Counted from the stretch's first letter, positions 32,059 to 40,805 are shown. The stretch is 49,214 bases of DNA from Paenibacillus sp. PAMC 26794 (GCF_000316035.1 NZ_ANHX01000073.1:1-49214), one strand, 5' to 3'. A program made the numbers and translations. Notes: generated by a model from the sequence alone, not told the origin.

Positions 32059-32102
32059 GAAGAGGCCCTTAATCCCCTTTTGGGAGAATAAGAGCCTCTT
32101 CG
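32059..32102. terminator. Terminator, cytochrome c / ribokinase
   Basis: CGAAGAGGC / GCCTCTTCG with an AT-containing loop, between convergent genes. Confidence 0.8.
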
Positions 32103-32114
32103 TTATACCAATTA

Positions 32115-33113
32115 TCAGGCCTCTGCGGCATGCTCAGCCAGAAAGGCCTCAACTTCACGTGCGGACGGCATCCCGGACTGGGCGCCGAGCTTCGTCACGG
32201 ATAACGCGGCCGCACCCATGGCGAAGCCTACGGCCGCGTCCAAAGTCTCACCGCGCGCGATTGCTACCGCCAGCGCGCCGTTGAAGCAATCGCCAGCGCC
32301 GGTCGTATCGACGGCGCTTACGGCGTAGCCGGGCGCACGGCAAGCGCCGGCACGCCCTGCTTGTACGCGGCCACCAGGCGCCGCCGCGTACACAGCCCCC
32401 TCGGGGCCGAGCGTCGTGACGACAGCGGCCCCGAGGGATGCGGCGAGCTCTGCGACCGCCGCATCCAGGTCTTCCGGCCGGAGATGATCCCGGCCGGTAA
32501 GCACGGCAAGCTCACTGCGGTTCGGCGTGACAACGTCGACGCACCGCAGGAGCTCCTGGGGCAGACCCGGCACCGCGGGAGCCGGGTTGAGCACCACCAG
32601 TGCGCTGCCTTCAGCCGCCAGTTGGGCGGCGCGGGTAACCGCTGGCAGCGGGATCTCCAGCTGTAGCAGCACCGCTGCGGCTGCAGTCAGGCTTTTTACC
32701 GTATCCGCCTCTTCCAGCATCTCAGGCACCACTTGCCCATTCGCACCAGGAATAACGATAATCCGGTTGTCTCCCCGAGAGAGCCAGATGGAAGCCGTCC
32801 CTGTAACCGTGTCTTCCAATATGCGAACCTGCGAGGCATCTGCACCACTTTCCGTCAGACTCTGCAGTAGACGTTCGCCAAAACCGTCCGATCCCACCGC
32901 ACCAATCATCGTCGTCTGTCCACCCAGACGCGCAGCAGCAACAGCCTGGTTCGCCCCTTTGCCACCAGCGAGATAATGCATCTCCTCACCGCTCACCGTC
33001 TCTCCCTCTTCCGGAATCGTGTCTGTCTTCACCACAAGATCCATATTGAGACTGCCTACGACAGCAATAAGAGGTTGTTTCTGATTATAGTCTGGCATGT
33101 ATGGTTCACTCAC
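32115..33113 (-). CDS. rbsK: Ribokinase
   Basis: A 332-residue PfkB-family kinase that phosphorylates ribose at O5. The first signature is GSLNMDLVVKTD, the substrate glycine pair is in LAGGKGANQAVAAARLGG, and the second signature with the catalytic Asp is DTTGAGDCFNGAL. The start is GTG at 33113; an internal ATG at 33098 is a possible alternative. No ribose transporter lies nearby. The 3' half (about 32200-32660) is markedly richer in GC than its neighbours, with many GCG/GCC codons. Confidence 0.92.
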   Translation of the reverse strand: MSEPYMPDYNQKQPLIAVVGSLNMDLVVKTDTIPEEGETVSGEEMHYLAGGKGANQAVAAARLGGQTTMIGAVGSDGFGERLLQSLTESGADASQVRILEDTVTGTASIWLSRGDNRIIVIPGANGQVVPEMLEEADTVKSLTAAAAVLLQLEIPLPAVTRAAQLAAEGSALVVLNPAPAVPGLPQELLRCVDVVTPNRSELAVLTGRDHLRPEDLDAAVAELAASLGAAVVTTLGPEGAVYAAAPGGRVQAGRAGACRAPGYAVSAVDTTGAGDCFNGALAVAIARGETLDAAVGFAMGAAALSVTKLGAQSGMPSAREVEAFLAEHAAEA

Positions 33114-33142
33114 TTCTGGCCGCGCGATAATAACCGACCTCG

Positions 33143-33439
33143 TTATTGCGACCTCATTTTGTCATAAGCTTCGTTATATTGCCCTGCTTCCTTGATATCT
33201 ACAGATGTAATACCACCCGCATCCCATGATGTGAGACGCAGCGTAACCGTTGTATAATCAATCGTAATAAAAGGATGATGATTGAATGCTTCCGAGATCG
33301 CAGCGACCTCATCCACAAATGCAATCCCTTTCATGTAGTTGGAGAACACGAATTTACGTACAATCCACCGTCCCTCTTCCAGTTCCCAGCCTTCCAGCCT
33401 TCCCAGATGAGCTTCGACTTCCTCTTGCGAAAAAACCAT
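33143..33439 (-). CDS. phhB: Pterin-4a-carbinolamine dehydratase
   Basis: A 98-residue PCD/DCoH family protein. The signature EAFNHHPFITIDYTTVTLRL holds the His pair of the active site, and the second half has TSWDAGGIT. The enzyme recycles 4a-hydroxytetrahydrobiopterin after aromatic amino acid hydroxylation. No phenylalanine hydroxylase gene lies in the window, so the role may instead be in folate or molybdopterin-related metabolism, as suggested for bacteria without PAH. It lies 29 bp upstream of rbsK on the same strand. Confidence 0.92.
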   Translation of the reverse strand: MVFSQEEVEAHLGRLEGWELEEGRWIVRKFVFSNYMKGIAFVDEVAAISEAFNHHPFITIDYTTVTLRLTSWDAGGITSVDIKEAGQYNEAYDKMRSQ

Positions 33440-33688
33440 GCGTTATCTTCCTCCCCATAGGATGGTACATTACAGACGTGAGTCCGTATAACCACCGACA
33501 CCTTCGGCGCTATCAACGCAACCTCAAAGGCCAGGCTCACCGCCATGCGGTTGGCCCATTTCACGACTAACATCTTACCACGGACAAGATTCAAAATCCA
33601 ATCAACTACATGGCATAGAACCACTAACCATAAGGCTTTGAGGACAATTCCAGTTCCATTCATACCCCTGAAAATACATGTAAACACA
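33440..33688. other. Spacer upstream of the pterin dehydratase gene
   Basis: About 250 bp. A minus-strand frame extends from 33687 into the phhB gene, but it has a GTG start without a ribosome site, so I do not call it. No RNA motif is visible. Confidence 0.35.
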
Positions 33689-33982
33689 CTAAATTAAAGG
33701 TACAAATGTCAACTCTTCTTCCCCGATCAAAATATGAATGCGGTGCTGTTCCTTATCATGGATGACCACGCCACTTCCAACCGGAATAACAGAATCCTCG
33801 CCCAGCGCATAAAACAAATCCTCCGCCAGCGCCTCATCCACTTCAAGTTGGTCAGATGCAGCCAGTCTCTCCCACTCTTCAGCGTCCATTTCAAAGAAAA
33901 CATACCGATCCGGTATGCGTCCGATTGCCGTTGTCAGATCTGTCAAAATTCCTTCATAATCCCGTCCATGCTTTACGCCCAT
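33689..33982 (-). CDS. Small acidic protein, unrecognised
   Basis: A 97-residue acidic soluble protein (FFEMDAEEWERLAASDQLEV, EDLFYALGEDSVI). It begins MGVKHGRDYEGILTDLTTAI and ends in short strands (HRIHILIGEEELTFVPLI). A usable purine-rich site (AGGAGTGAAAAG) lies before the ATG. I recognise no family. It stands alone upstream of and divergent from motAB. Confidence 0.65.
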   Translation of the reverse strand: MGVKHGRDYEGILTDLTTAIGRIPDRYVFFEMDAEEWERLAASDQLEVDEALAEDLFYALGEDSVIPVGSGVVIHDKEQHRIHILIGEEELTFVPLI

Positions 33983-34048
33983 TGGCTTTTCACTCCTATT
34001 CGGCCCCTAAGGAGCGGATTTGATCTTATTATACCTGAAAATAGCCCT

Positions 34049-34075
34049 TAAAAAAAAAGGCCTTCTGGTCGATAA
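34049..34075 (+). promoter_or_regulatory. Sigma-D promoter of motAB
   Basis: TAAA (34049-34052), 15 bp, GTCGATAA (34068-34075), against the flagellar consensus TAAA-N15-GCCGATAT. Spacing is exact and six of eight -10 bases match. The start near 34083 is about 130 nt before motA. Confidence 0.78.
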
Positions 34076-34215
34076 ATACATATATGACCGTTTTAACTGT
34101 TTTAGCAACCGTAAGGAATGCCTAACATTGAACGGATTGCGGCCAAAAATTCGTCCGGAAGCCCGAATACAGCCGCTTGAAAGGATTCAATTTTATCTCA
34201 TGGATGAGGTGTATG

Positions 34216-35016
34216 ATGAACATTTCAACGATTATTGGACTAGTTTTTGGACTGGTCTCCCTTGTACTCGGTATGTTCCTGAAGGGTGCGCCCTTAATCA
34301 ACCTGGTTAACAATCCGGCAGCCTACGTTATTATCTTTGTTGGTACGGCAGGAACTATCTTTATCGCATTTCCAATGTCCGAAGTTAAGAAAATCCCTAA
34401 GCTTTTCGGGATTATTTTCAAAAATCAAGTACTTATTGATCGAGTGTCTCTGATCGGCACGTTTATGGACTGGGCTTCCACTACCCGTCGTGAAGGTTTG
34501 CTTGCACTGGAATCAAAAGTAGAAGAGATCGACGATCAGTTCCTTCGTGGCGGTATGCGTATGATTATCGACGGCAACGATCAGGAATTTGTAAGTGATG
34601 TACTGATGGAAGATATTCATGCTACAGAGGAGCGCCACCGTGGCGGTGCCTTGATCTTCGCTCAGGCGGGGATGTACGCGCCAACGCTCGGGGTTCTCGG
34701 GGCCGTTGTAGGTCTCATCGCAGCACTTGCCGATCTCAGTGACATGGAGAAACTCTCCCATGCGATTGCGGCAGCATTTATCGCAACACTCCTTGGTATA
34801 TTTAGTGGTTACGTGTTATGGCACCCGATGTCTAACAAGCTGAAGCGGATGTCCAAGCAAGAAATGGAGATCAAGCTGATGATGGTTGAAGGATTGTTAT
34901 CCATACAGTCTGGTGTATCCACCATCGCCATCAACCAAAAGTTATCCGTATTCCTGACACCTTCCGAACGTAAACAACTGGAAGAGAAGGAGGGATCATC
35001 AGGTGAAAAAGGCTAA
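34216..35016 (+). CDS. motA: Flagellar motor stator protein MotA
   Basis: A 266-residue inner-membrane stator subunit with four membrane segments (about 4-24, 33-53, 150-170 and 180-200). The large cytoplasmic loop between segments 2 and 3 has the charged residues that touch FliG (TTRREGLLALE). The conserved proline region FAQAGMYAPTLGVLGAVVG is present. Two ATG codons are adjacent (34213 and 34216); GAGGTG fits the second better. It overlaps motB by 14 bp. Confidence 0.94.
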   Translation: MNISTIIGLVFGLVSLVLGMFLKGAPLINLVNNPAAYVIIFVGTAGTIFIAFPMSEVKKIPKLFGIIFKNQVLIDRVSLIGTFMDWASTTRREGLLALESKVEEIDDQFLRGGMRMIIDGNDQEFVSDVLMEDIHATEERHRGGALIFAQAGMYAPTLGVLGAVVGLIAALADLSDMEKLSHAIAAAFIATLLGIFSGYVLWHPMSNKLKRMSKQEMEIKLMMVEGLLSIQSGVSTIAINQKLSVFLTPSERKQLEEKEGSSGEKG

Positions 35017-35821
35017 AAAGCACGAACCACATGAAGAACATATAGACGAGAGCTGGTTGCTTCCCTATTCTGACTTGATGACCTTGTTGCTTGCCCTGTT
35101 TATCACGTTGTTCTCCATGAGTTCAATCGATGCAGCCAAGTTCGAGCAGATGGCTTCCGCGCTAAGCAGTGCATTGAATGGAGGCTCCGGTGTTCTGGAT
35201 CATACGTCCATGAATCCGGATACGCCAGGTGCCGATCTGGGTAAGAACAAACAGGAACCTACAGAAATCACCAAGAAAACACCAGCTCAGATTACGGATG
35301 CACAGATGGCTCAAAAAGAACAAGAAGACCTGGAGAAACTCAAAGAGCGACTCGACAAATATATCTCGAAGAACGGACTTTCGGATCAGCTGAACACTAA
35401 GCTGAATCAGTCTGAATTGAAGATCACCATCAGTGATAACGCCCTGTTCTCCTCAGGCCGAGCAGATGTGAAGCCTGAATCACGATCCCTGGCCAAAGCA
35501 ATCTCAAGCATGCTGCAGGAGTTCCCTGAATATGAAGTGGTTGTATCCGGTCATACCGATAATATTCCCATTTCGAACAACCAATATAAGGATAACTGGG
35601 ATCTAAGCGCAGATCGTGCGCTCAACTTCCTGAAAATCCTGTTGCTGAACTCGCGATTGGACCCTTCCAAATTCACACCAAGTGGTTATGGAGAGTATCA
35701 CCCGATTGCCAGCAATGACACCAATACCGGACGGGCACAGAATCGCCGTGTAGAGGTATCTATCATTCGGAAGTATCAAAGTAACAATACAAATGTAAAA
35801 GCCGTTGGCGGAGGAAACTAG
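35003..35821 (+). CDS. motB: Flagellar motor stator protein MotB
   Basis: A 272-residue stator subunit. One membrane segment (about 20-42) holds the proton-carrying aspartate in LLPYSDLMTLLLALF. A plug/linker region follows, and an OmpA-like peptidoglycan-binding domain forms the C-terminal half (VVSGHTDNIPISN, NWDLSADRALNFLKIL, NRRVEVSI). The start is GTG inside the motA end, with AAGGAGGG upstream. With MotA it forms the ion channel that drives the flagellar rotor. No other flagellar genes are here, as in B. subtilis. Confidence 0.95.
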   Translation: MKKAKKHEPHEEHIDESWLLPYSDLMTLLLALFITLFSMSSIDAAKFEQMASALSSALNGGSGVLDHTSMNPDTPGADLGKNKQEPTEITKKTPAQITDAQMAQKEQEDLEKLKERLDKYISKNGLSDQLNTKLNQSELKITISDNALFSSGRADVKPESRSLAKAISSMLQEFPEYEVVVSGHTDNIPISNNQYKDNWDLSADRALNFLKILLLNSRLDPSKFTPSGYGEYHPIASNDTNTGRAQNRRVEVSIIRKYQSNNTNVKAVGGGN

Positions 35822-35844
35822 AGGCCTGCAGCGATTCATTAACC

Positions 35845-35882
35845 AAAGACCGTTCTCCAGGTACAAGGAGAACGGTCTTTTT
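35845..35882 (+). terminator. Terminator of motAB
   Basis: AAAGACCGTTCTCC / GGAGAACGGTCTTT perfect 14-pair stem, then TT. Both sides are AT-flanked. Confidence 0.92.
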
Positions 35883-35966
35883 GGTTTATATAAGGCTTAT
35901 GCTTGGTTTATCTCTACATTTTTCACACTATTTGCGAGATTCACCTGTCGTCATTGAACCTATACC

Positions 35967-36001
35967 AAAAAGCCCTGCACTCCCTTACGGAAAGCAGAGC
36001 T
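35967..36001 (-). terminator. Terminator of the rluF-like gene
   Basis: AGCTCTGC / GCAGGGCT stem with one G-U pair, followed by U4 on the minus strand. Confidence 0.8.
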
Positions 36002-36033
36002 TAAATCGGTTAAATTAGTCAAAGTCCAATCAA

Positions 36034-36735
36034 CTATTCCAGTGAATAGTCCAACAGACCGCCCAACTCCGTTTTTTCAGCAGCGGTAAGCTCTCTCCAA
36101 GAACCTGTCGCCATTTCTCCAAGATGAATGTTCATGATCCGAATACGCTTCAACTTACGAACCTCGTAACCAAAGGCACTACACATCCGCCGAATCTGAC
36201 GGTTCTTTCCTTCAGTCAGGATAATACGGAATACACGATCCGTCATCCGGGTCACGGTACAAGGCCGTGTCATTTCACCCAAAATCTTAACCCCGGTGCT
36301 CATGCCTCTAAGGAAACTCGGGGTTACAGATCGATCAACAGTAACGATATACTCTTTCTCATGGCGTCCTTCTGATCTAAGAATCCGGTTAACGATATCA
36401 CCATCATTGGTCATCAGGATCAAACCTTCCGAGTCCTTATCCAGACGTCCGATTGGAAAGATACGTTCATCGTGCCCGACAAAATCAACGATATTGCCCT
36501 GAATATGCTGCTCGGTTGTACTTGTGATCCCGATCGGTTTATTCAGCGCGATATATACGTGTTTTCTCTTTTCCTTGATCGGTTTGCCATTAATTCTTAC
36601 ATCGTCGCCTTCTTCTGCCTGACTGCCCAGTTCAGCCTTAACTCCATTAATGGTTACCTGACCACTATCCACCAACTTGTCGGCTTCACGCCGGGAGCAA
36701 TAACCTGTTTCACTAATAAATTTATTAATACGCAA
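36034..36735 (-). CDS. rluF: 23S rRNA pseudouridine synthase, RluF type
   Basis: A 233-residue RsuA/RluB-family enzyme. The N-terminal S4 RNA-binding domain (MRINKFISETGYCSRREADK) is followed by the catalytic domain with the essential aspartate in GRLDKDSEGLILMTNDG. The NKPIGITSTTE segment points to the RluF subgroup, which modifies U2604 in E. coli. EGKNRQIRRM is the late conserved motif. The start is TTG with GAGGTGAG upstream. Assignment to RluF rather than RluB rests on short motifs. Confidence 0.88.
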   Translation of the reverse strand: MRINKFISETGYCSRREADKLVDSGQVTINGVKAELGSQAEEGDDVRINGKPIKEKRKHVYIALNKPIGITSTTEQHIQGNIVDFVGHDERIFPIGRLDKDSEGLILMTNDGDIVNRILRSEGRHEKEYIVTVDRSVTPSFLRGMSTGVKILGEMTRPCTVTRMTDRVFRIILTEGKNRQIRRMCSAFGYEVRKLKRIRIMNIHLGEMATGSWRELTAAEKTELGGLLDYSLE

Positions 36736-36753
36736 AAGGTAATCTCACCTCAT

Positions 36754-39093
36754 CTATTTCTCTTCATCTGTAAGTGGTTCATCCGTTACCTGATCTACCT
36801 CAATGACTTCCGGTTGTTGCTCGGATGCAGGCAGTTCAATGATAACCGTTGTTCCCTTGTTCATGACGCTTTTAATATCCATCATGCCCTTATGTGATTG
36901 AATAATGCGCTGACTGACCATCAGGCCAAGCCCTGTTCCAGACTCTTTATTCGTAAAGAAAGGCTCCCCAAGCTTGGGCATCATCTCTTCCGGGATACCG
37001 ATCCCTTCATCCCTGATCTCAATTCTGACGCGTTTCGACTGCTCGTCGTGCTTGAGCTTGATATGGATGCTTCCTCCATTTGGCATGGCCTCCATACCAT
37101 TTTTCAGCAAATTGATGAATACCTGCTTCAATTGGTTCTCTTCACAGTGTACCATAGCCGAATCGGATGAGGCACGCAGTACAAATTCTACACCATGCAG
37201 ATGCGCCTGACTATCCAGTAACGAGATGACATCGCCAAGAATAAAACGAATGTCCCGATTTTGAAAATGAACCGCCTGCGGTTTCGCCAGAATCAGAAAT
37301 TCACCAACGATAAGGTTGATGCGATCCAGCTCCGATAACATCAGATCCAGATGACGATGATTCAGCTTGTTGCTCTCTTGCTGTAACTGCAGGAATCCGC
37401 GCAGCGTGGTCAGTGGATTACGAATCTCATGTGCCACACCTGCTGCAAGCTGGCCCACGGTTGTTAGCTTCTCAGAACGTCTGAGCAGCTCTTCCATCCG
37501 ATTACGGCTTGTAATGTCCCTGGAGACACTAATGAGCGCGGTAATCTCTCCAGCCTCGTCTCGTACCGGAGCCGTACTGACACTGACCTCAACTCGGGTC
37601 CCGTCTTTCTTCATCCAGGTGGTTTCGTTGGACGTAATGGACATCCCCTCAACGAGTTGGGCATGCTGACGTTTCATTTCTTCTTCTGCCTCTGGCGGGA
37701 TGATCTTGAGATTACGACCTTCCACCTCACGACTTCGAAAGCCATATAATTGTTCAAATGCGCGGTTAACCCGCAGCACTTTTCCTTCAAGATCCGTAAT
37801 GTGAATGGCATCCGCTGTCTGATTGATAATGGACTCCAGATGTTCTTTCACCGCCCGATTCTCTTCATACATCTGTTTCAGACGGCTCGTATAATGGCCC
37901 AGATTACGAATCATGGCATTAATACGATTGGCCAGCTGGCCAAGTTCATCCTTCCTCCGGACTTTCAGCCGGAAATCAAAGTGCCCATCCGCTACATCAT
38001 TCACTTTGCCCAGTATGGATTGGATCGGACGTGTAATATACCCTGCGAGCAAATAGCTGCCAAAGATCACAATCTCCAGCAAAACCAACGATATGGAGGC
38101 ATGGCTCACCAACTGCTCAGATACCATGGAGGATATTTGCTTATAGTCCATGACAATACTGATCACATAGGAAGACTGATTGGGTGTGAAAATGGGAATA
38201 AAACTCTTCAGTACCTTCTGTTCGTGCGTTTCACTGACAAAAGATACATTTTGTCCTGTTCGAATGGCGCGCACCACAGCACGATGATCCTCATCCGTAG
38301 AACCATACTGGTATGTACCAAAACGAATCGGTCTGTTATTCAACTTGCTAAAGTTCGAATCTCTTCCGTCATCACCCATGTTCGGGCTGCCAAAAGTCAA
38401 CGGATTGATGCCTGTAATCTCCAGAATGGAGGGATTGACCTCACGAATTTTATTTAAAATCTCATCCGGACTAGAGATTTTCACATAGTCATCAACTTCC
38501 GTATTATTATAGAAGGGATTGATTATGTAGTTTCTCTTTCCATCATGGTAGTAACCCCAGATATCAATATCCGAAGGACTGGATGTCGAATATTCGAATC
38601 CATCTGACCAGAAATGCTCCAACTTCTGCCCTTGGGGAATCGTCACCTGTTGTTTTTCAAACAACTGCTTAAATGCCTGATACCAATAAGTCATGGATTT
38701 GGTGGACAGCCCGATTTCTCTCGGATCTGAGGAGCGGCTAACAACGATGTCATCATCCGTCTGCTCCATTAACGAAATATGTGAGACGCCGACCTTTTGG
38801 CTCAAGCGTACAAGTTCTTCATTTGTGATATTATTAATATCCGGGTCCAATTCTTCCGCTGCCATGACAGCAGCAAGCCACAGATTGTTTCCAATCTGCC
38901 GTTTTACATAATCCGAACTGTATTGATTCTGTTCGACAGCAATTGCAATCTGCTTTGCAGTGAGCACCATCTTGGTTTCACTGTCCTGCCTTAGATTCTC
39001 TTCTGTAGTATAATAACTCAGTGCGATATTCAACACTAAAATAACGAGCACTGAGCACGACATAATCATGGATAATTTCGTTTTAATAGACAA
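36754..39093 (-). CDS. Membrane-bound PAS sensor histidine kinase
   Basis: A 779-residue sensor. TM1 (about 8-28), an extracellular sensor of about 300 residues, TM2 (about 334-352), a HAMP domain, a PAS domain with PAC (about 417-524), and HisKA with phosphorylated H555 (VAHEIRNPLTTLRGF) come in that order. The ATPase domain follows with N box NLLKNGMEAMPNG, then DEGIGIPEE and GTGLGLMVSQ. No response regulator gene adjoins, so it is an orphan; this architecture resembles sporulation kinases that feed Spo0F. The start is uncertain: TTG at 39093 has GAGAGGTG, TTG at 39141 has GGAG. Confidence 0.92.
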   Translation of the reverse strand: MSIKTKLSMIMSCSVLVILVLNIALSYYTTEENLRQDSETKMVLTAKQIAIAVEQNQYSSDYVKRQIGNNLWLAAVMAAEELDPDINNITNEELVRLSQKVGVSHISLMEQTDDDIVVSRSSDPREIGLSTKSMTYWYQAFKQLFEKQQVTIPQGQKLEHFWSDGFEYSTSSPSDIDIWGYYHDGKRNYIINPFYNNTEVDDYVKISSPDEILNKIREVNPSILEITGINPLTFGSPNMGDDGRDSNFSKLNNRPIRFGTYQYGSTDEDHRAVVRAIRTGQNVSFVSETHEQKVLKSFIPIFTPNQSSYVISIVMDYKQISSMVSEQLVSHASISLVLLEIVIFGSYLLAGYITRPIQSILGKVNDVADGHFDFRLKVRRKDELGQLANRINAMIRNLGHYTSRLKQMYEENRAVKEHLESIINQTADAIHITDLEGKVLRVNRAFEQLYGFRSREVEGRNLKIIPPEAEEEMKRQHAQLVEGMSITSNETTWMKKDGTRVEVSVSTAPVRDEAGEITALISVSRDITSRNRMEELLRRSEKLTTVGQLAAGVAHEIRNPLTTLRGFLQLQQESNKLNHRHLDLMLSELDRINLIVGEFLILAKPQAVHFQNRDIRFILGDVISLLDSQAHLHGVEFVLRASSDSAMVHCEENQLKQVFINLLKNGMEAMPNGGSIHIKLKHDEQSKRVRIEIRDEGIGIPEEMMPKLGEPFFTNKESGTGLGLMVSQRIIQSHKGMMDIKSVMNKGTTVIIELPASEQQPEVIEVDQVTDEPLTDEEK

Positions 39094-39281
39094 GTTTTTT
39101 TGTTCACCTCTCGGCTTGTACCCTCTGGCGATATATGGCAAAACCTATCTCCATCATAACGCTTGTATGTCTTTTTGAAAAGGATAATTGACCTGTGTCC
39201 AAAAGTTACCGAATGACTGAAAAGCTCGAAATTCGTTGTTTTTTGCATTTTCGAACTCTACAATGAAATTAATCACTATAT

Positions 39282-39363
39282 TTATCCACATACCCACAGG
39301 CTTGTGGATAGTTTGTTTATAACTATGTGAGCAACTACACGGTTATCCACAATTCTATACACA
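39282..39363. promoter_or_regulatory. Cluster of four DnaA boxes
   Basis: TTATCCACA at 39282-39290 and 39343-39351 are perfect. CTATCCACA on the minus strand (39303-39311) and CTATACACA (39355-39363) have one mismatch each. They lie within 82 bp in the AT-rich gap between the histidine kinase and tadA genes. DnaA box clusters outside oriC are known in B. subtilis and can titrate DnaA or regulate genes. Confidence 0.75.
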
Positions 39364-39425
39364 ACATGTTAACAACCCGAATATTTGTTCGCTGAATAAA
39401 CGATTTTGGAAGGAGTTATATAGTA

Positions 39426-39932
39426 ATGACTGACCATTTTCTTCAGACCGATCTTGCGCATTTATCTGAAGAGGCTCAACATGAGCACTGGATGCGAGAG
39501 GCCATTGCCGAGGCCTACAAAGCTGAGGCTCTTGGGGAAGTGCCGATTGGAGCTGTAATCGTACAAAATAACCAAATTATTGGTCGGGGATACAATCTGC
39601 GTGAAACTACACTGGATTCCACCGCCCATGCAGAGATGGTGGCTATTCGTCAGGCCAGCGAGACCATCGGAGCTTGGCGTTTGTTGGATTGTTCTCTGTA
39701 CGTCACACTGGAACCTTGTCCAATGTGTGCAGGTGCAATTGTACAATCCAGGGTCCCCCGCGTAATCTATGGTACGGCTGATCCCAAGGCAGGCTGTGCA
39801 GGTACACTGATGAACCTGTTACAGGAGCCTCGTTTTAACCATCGCACCGAGGTGATTCCGGATATCCTTCAGCCTGAATGCTCCACGATGCTAACTCAAT
39901 TTTTCAGAAGTCTGCGCCAAAAGTTAAAGTAG
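39426..39932 (+). CDS. tadA: tRNA-specific adenosine deaminase
   Basis: A 168-residue zinc enzyme that converts A34 of tRNA-Arg(ACG) to inosine. The zinc and proton-shuttle motif is HAEMVAIRQA, the second half is LEPCPMCAGAIVQSRVPRV, and the NLLQEPRFNHRTEV tail is typical. The 20 residues before the domain are longer than in some homologues. In B. subtilis it directly precedes the SRP RNA and dnaX; here it is about 35 kb away and faces the other direction. The DnaA-box cluster lies in its upstream region. Confidence 0.95.
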   Translation: MTDHFLQTDLAHLSEEAQHEHWMREAIAEAYKAEALGEVPIGAVIVQNNQIIGRGYNLRETTLDSTAHAEMVAIRQASETIGAWRLLDCSLYVTLEPCPMCAGAIVQSRVPRVIYGTADPKAGCAGTLMNLLQEPRFNHRTEVIPDILQPECSTMLTQFFRSLRQKLK

Positions 39933-39975
39933 TCACCGACTACAAACATCCCAATTAGAAAGGAAGTGTGCTGTA

Positions 39976-40545
39976 ATGGCACTAACACTCTATGATACAG
40001 CCAATGGCATAAGCCTTCGGTTGCTCACACCCCAGGATACACAGTCCTATTTGGACCTGATTCAGATCACACGCGTCCCATACCAGGCTGTAGAACCCGT
40101 GCGAGACGATGAATTTTATACACTGAATGCTCAGACTCGGCGGATTGAGGATCGGGTCAAGGCAGCAGAAGATGGTACAGGATATCAATTTGGAATCTAT
40201 ACCATTAAAGACAGCCTGTTGATTGGACAAGTAAGTATCAACAATGTCGTATTGGGCGTTGCCAATTATGCGGATATGGGTTACTTTATCCATCCGGATT
40301 ATCAGGGTGGCGGACGAATGACAGCAGCGGTTAAACTGGCCGTAGCTTATGGCTTCCGTGCATTGAAGTTAAATCGGGTTCAGGCTGCGGTATTACCCTC
40401 CAACAAAGGCTCACAGCGCGTACTGGAGAAGAACGGATTCCAGTTTGAAGGTACTGCTCGCAAATACCTCAAGATCAACGGCAAATATCAGGATCATCAG
40501 ATCTATGCTGTACTTGCTGAAGACTTGGACGAACTTGCAAACTAA
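39976..40545 (+). CDS. GNAT acetyltransferase, RimJ/RimL type
   Basis: A 189-residue acetyltransferase of the ribosomal-protein alanine acetyltransferase group (RimJ/RimL, B. subtilis YdaF-like). The acetyl-CoA loop is QGGGRMTAAVKLAVAYGF and the late motif is NKGSQRVLEKNGFQFEGTARK. The real substrate is not predictable. It is 43 bp after tadA and ends at its own terminator, so the two genes probably share a transcript. Confidence 0.9.
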   Translation: MALTLYDTANGISLRLLTPQDTQSYLDLIQITRVPYQAVEPVRDDEFYTLNAQTRRIEDRVKAAEDGTGYQFGIYTIKDSLLIGQVSINNVVLGVANYADMGYFIHPDYQGGGRMTAAVKLAVAYGFRALKLNRVQAAVLPSNKGSQRVLEKNGFQFEGTARKYLKINGKYQDHQIYAVLAEDLDELAN

Positions 40546-40611
40546 TTAAGAAGAAACGTATCCTCACGACCGTCTGTATTTCCAATTCAACAATATACAA
40601 ATTTAATATTC

Positions 40612-40655
40612 AAAACCGCACTACCCTAGTTATGTAGGAGAGAGTGCGGTTTTAT
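40612..40655 (+). terminator. Terminator of the tadA unit
   Basis: AAAACCGCACT / AGTGCGGTTTT arms with a 20-base loop, then ATTT. Confidence 0.85.
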
Positions 40656-40730
40656 TTGTATAGATTACCAGCCACGATTCAACTTCAAAGATCAATTATT
40701 TTGCGGATATCCCCTCTTGCGCTGTGTAGC

Positions 40731-40791
40731 AAAAAAAAACGCCTGTACCCAAGCGGAAGGAGATTATCCTTCACTTGAATCACAGACGGTT
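40731..40791 (-). terminator. Terminator of the lipoprotein gene
   Basis: AACCGTCTGT / ACAGGCGTT outer stem with an inner GTGAAGG...CTCCTTCCGC arm, then U9 on the minus strand. Confidence 0.88.
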
Positions 40792-40805
40792 TGAACTCAG
40801 CGAGA

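Noticed and set aside
33331..33687. Minus-strand frame of 118 codons covering the phhB start
   Set aside because: GTG start without ribosome binding site, and it overlaps a clear gene in another frame.
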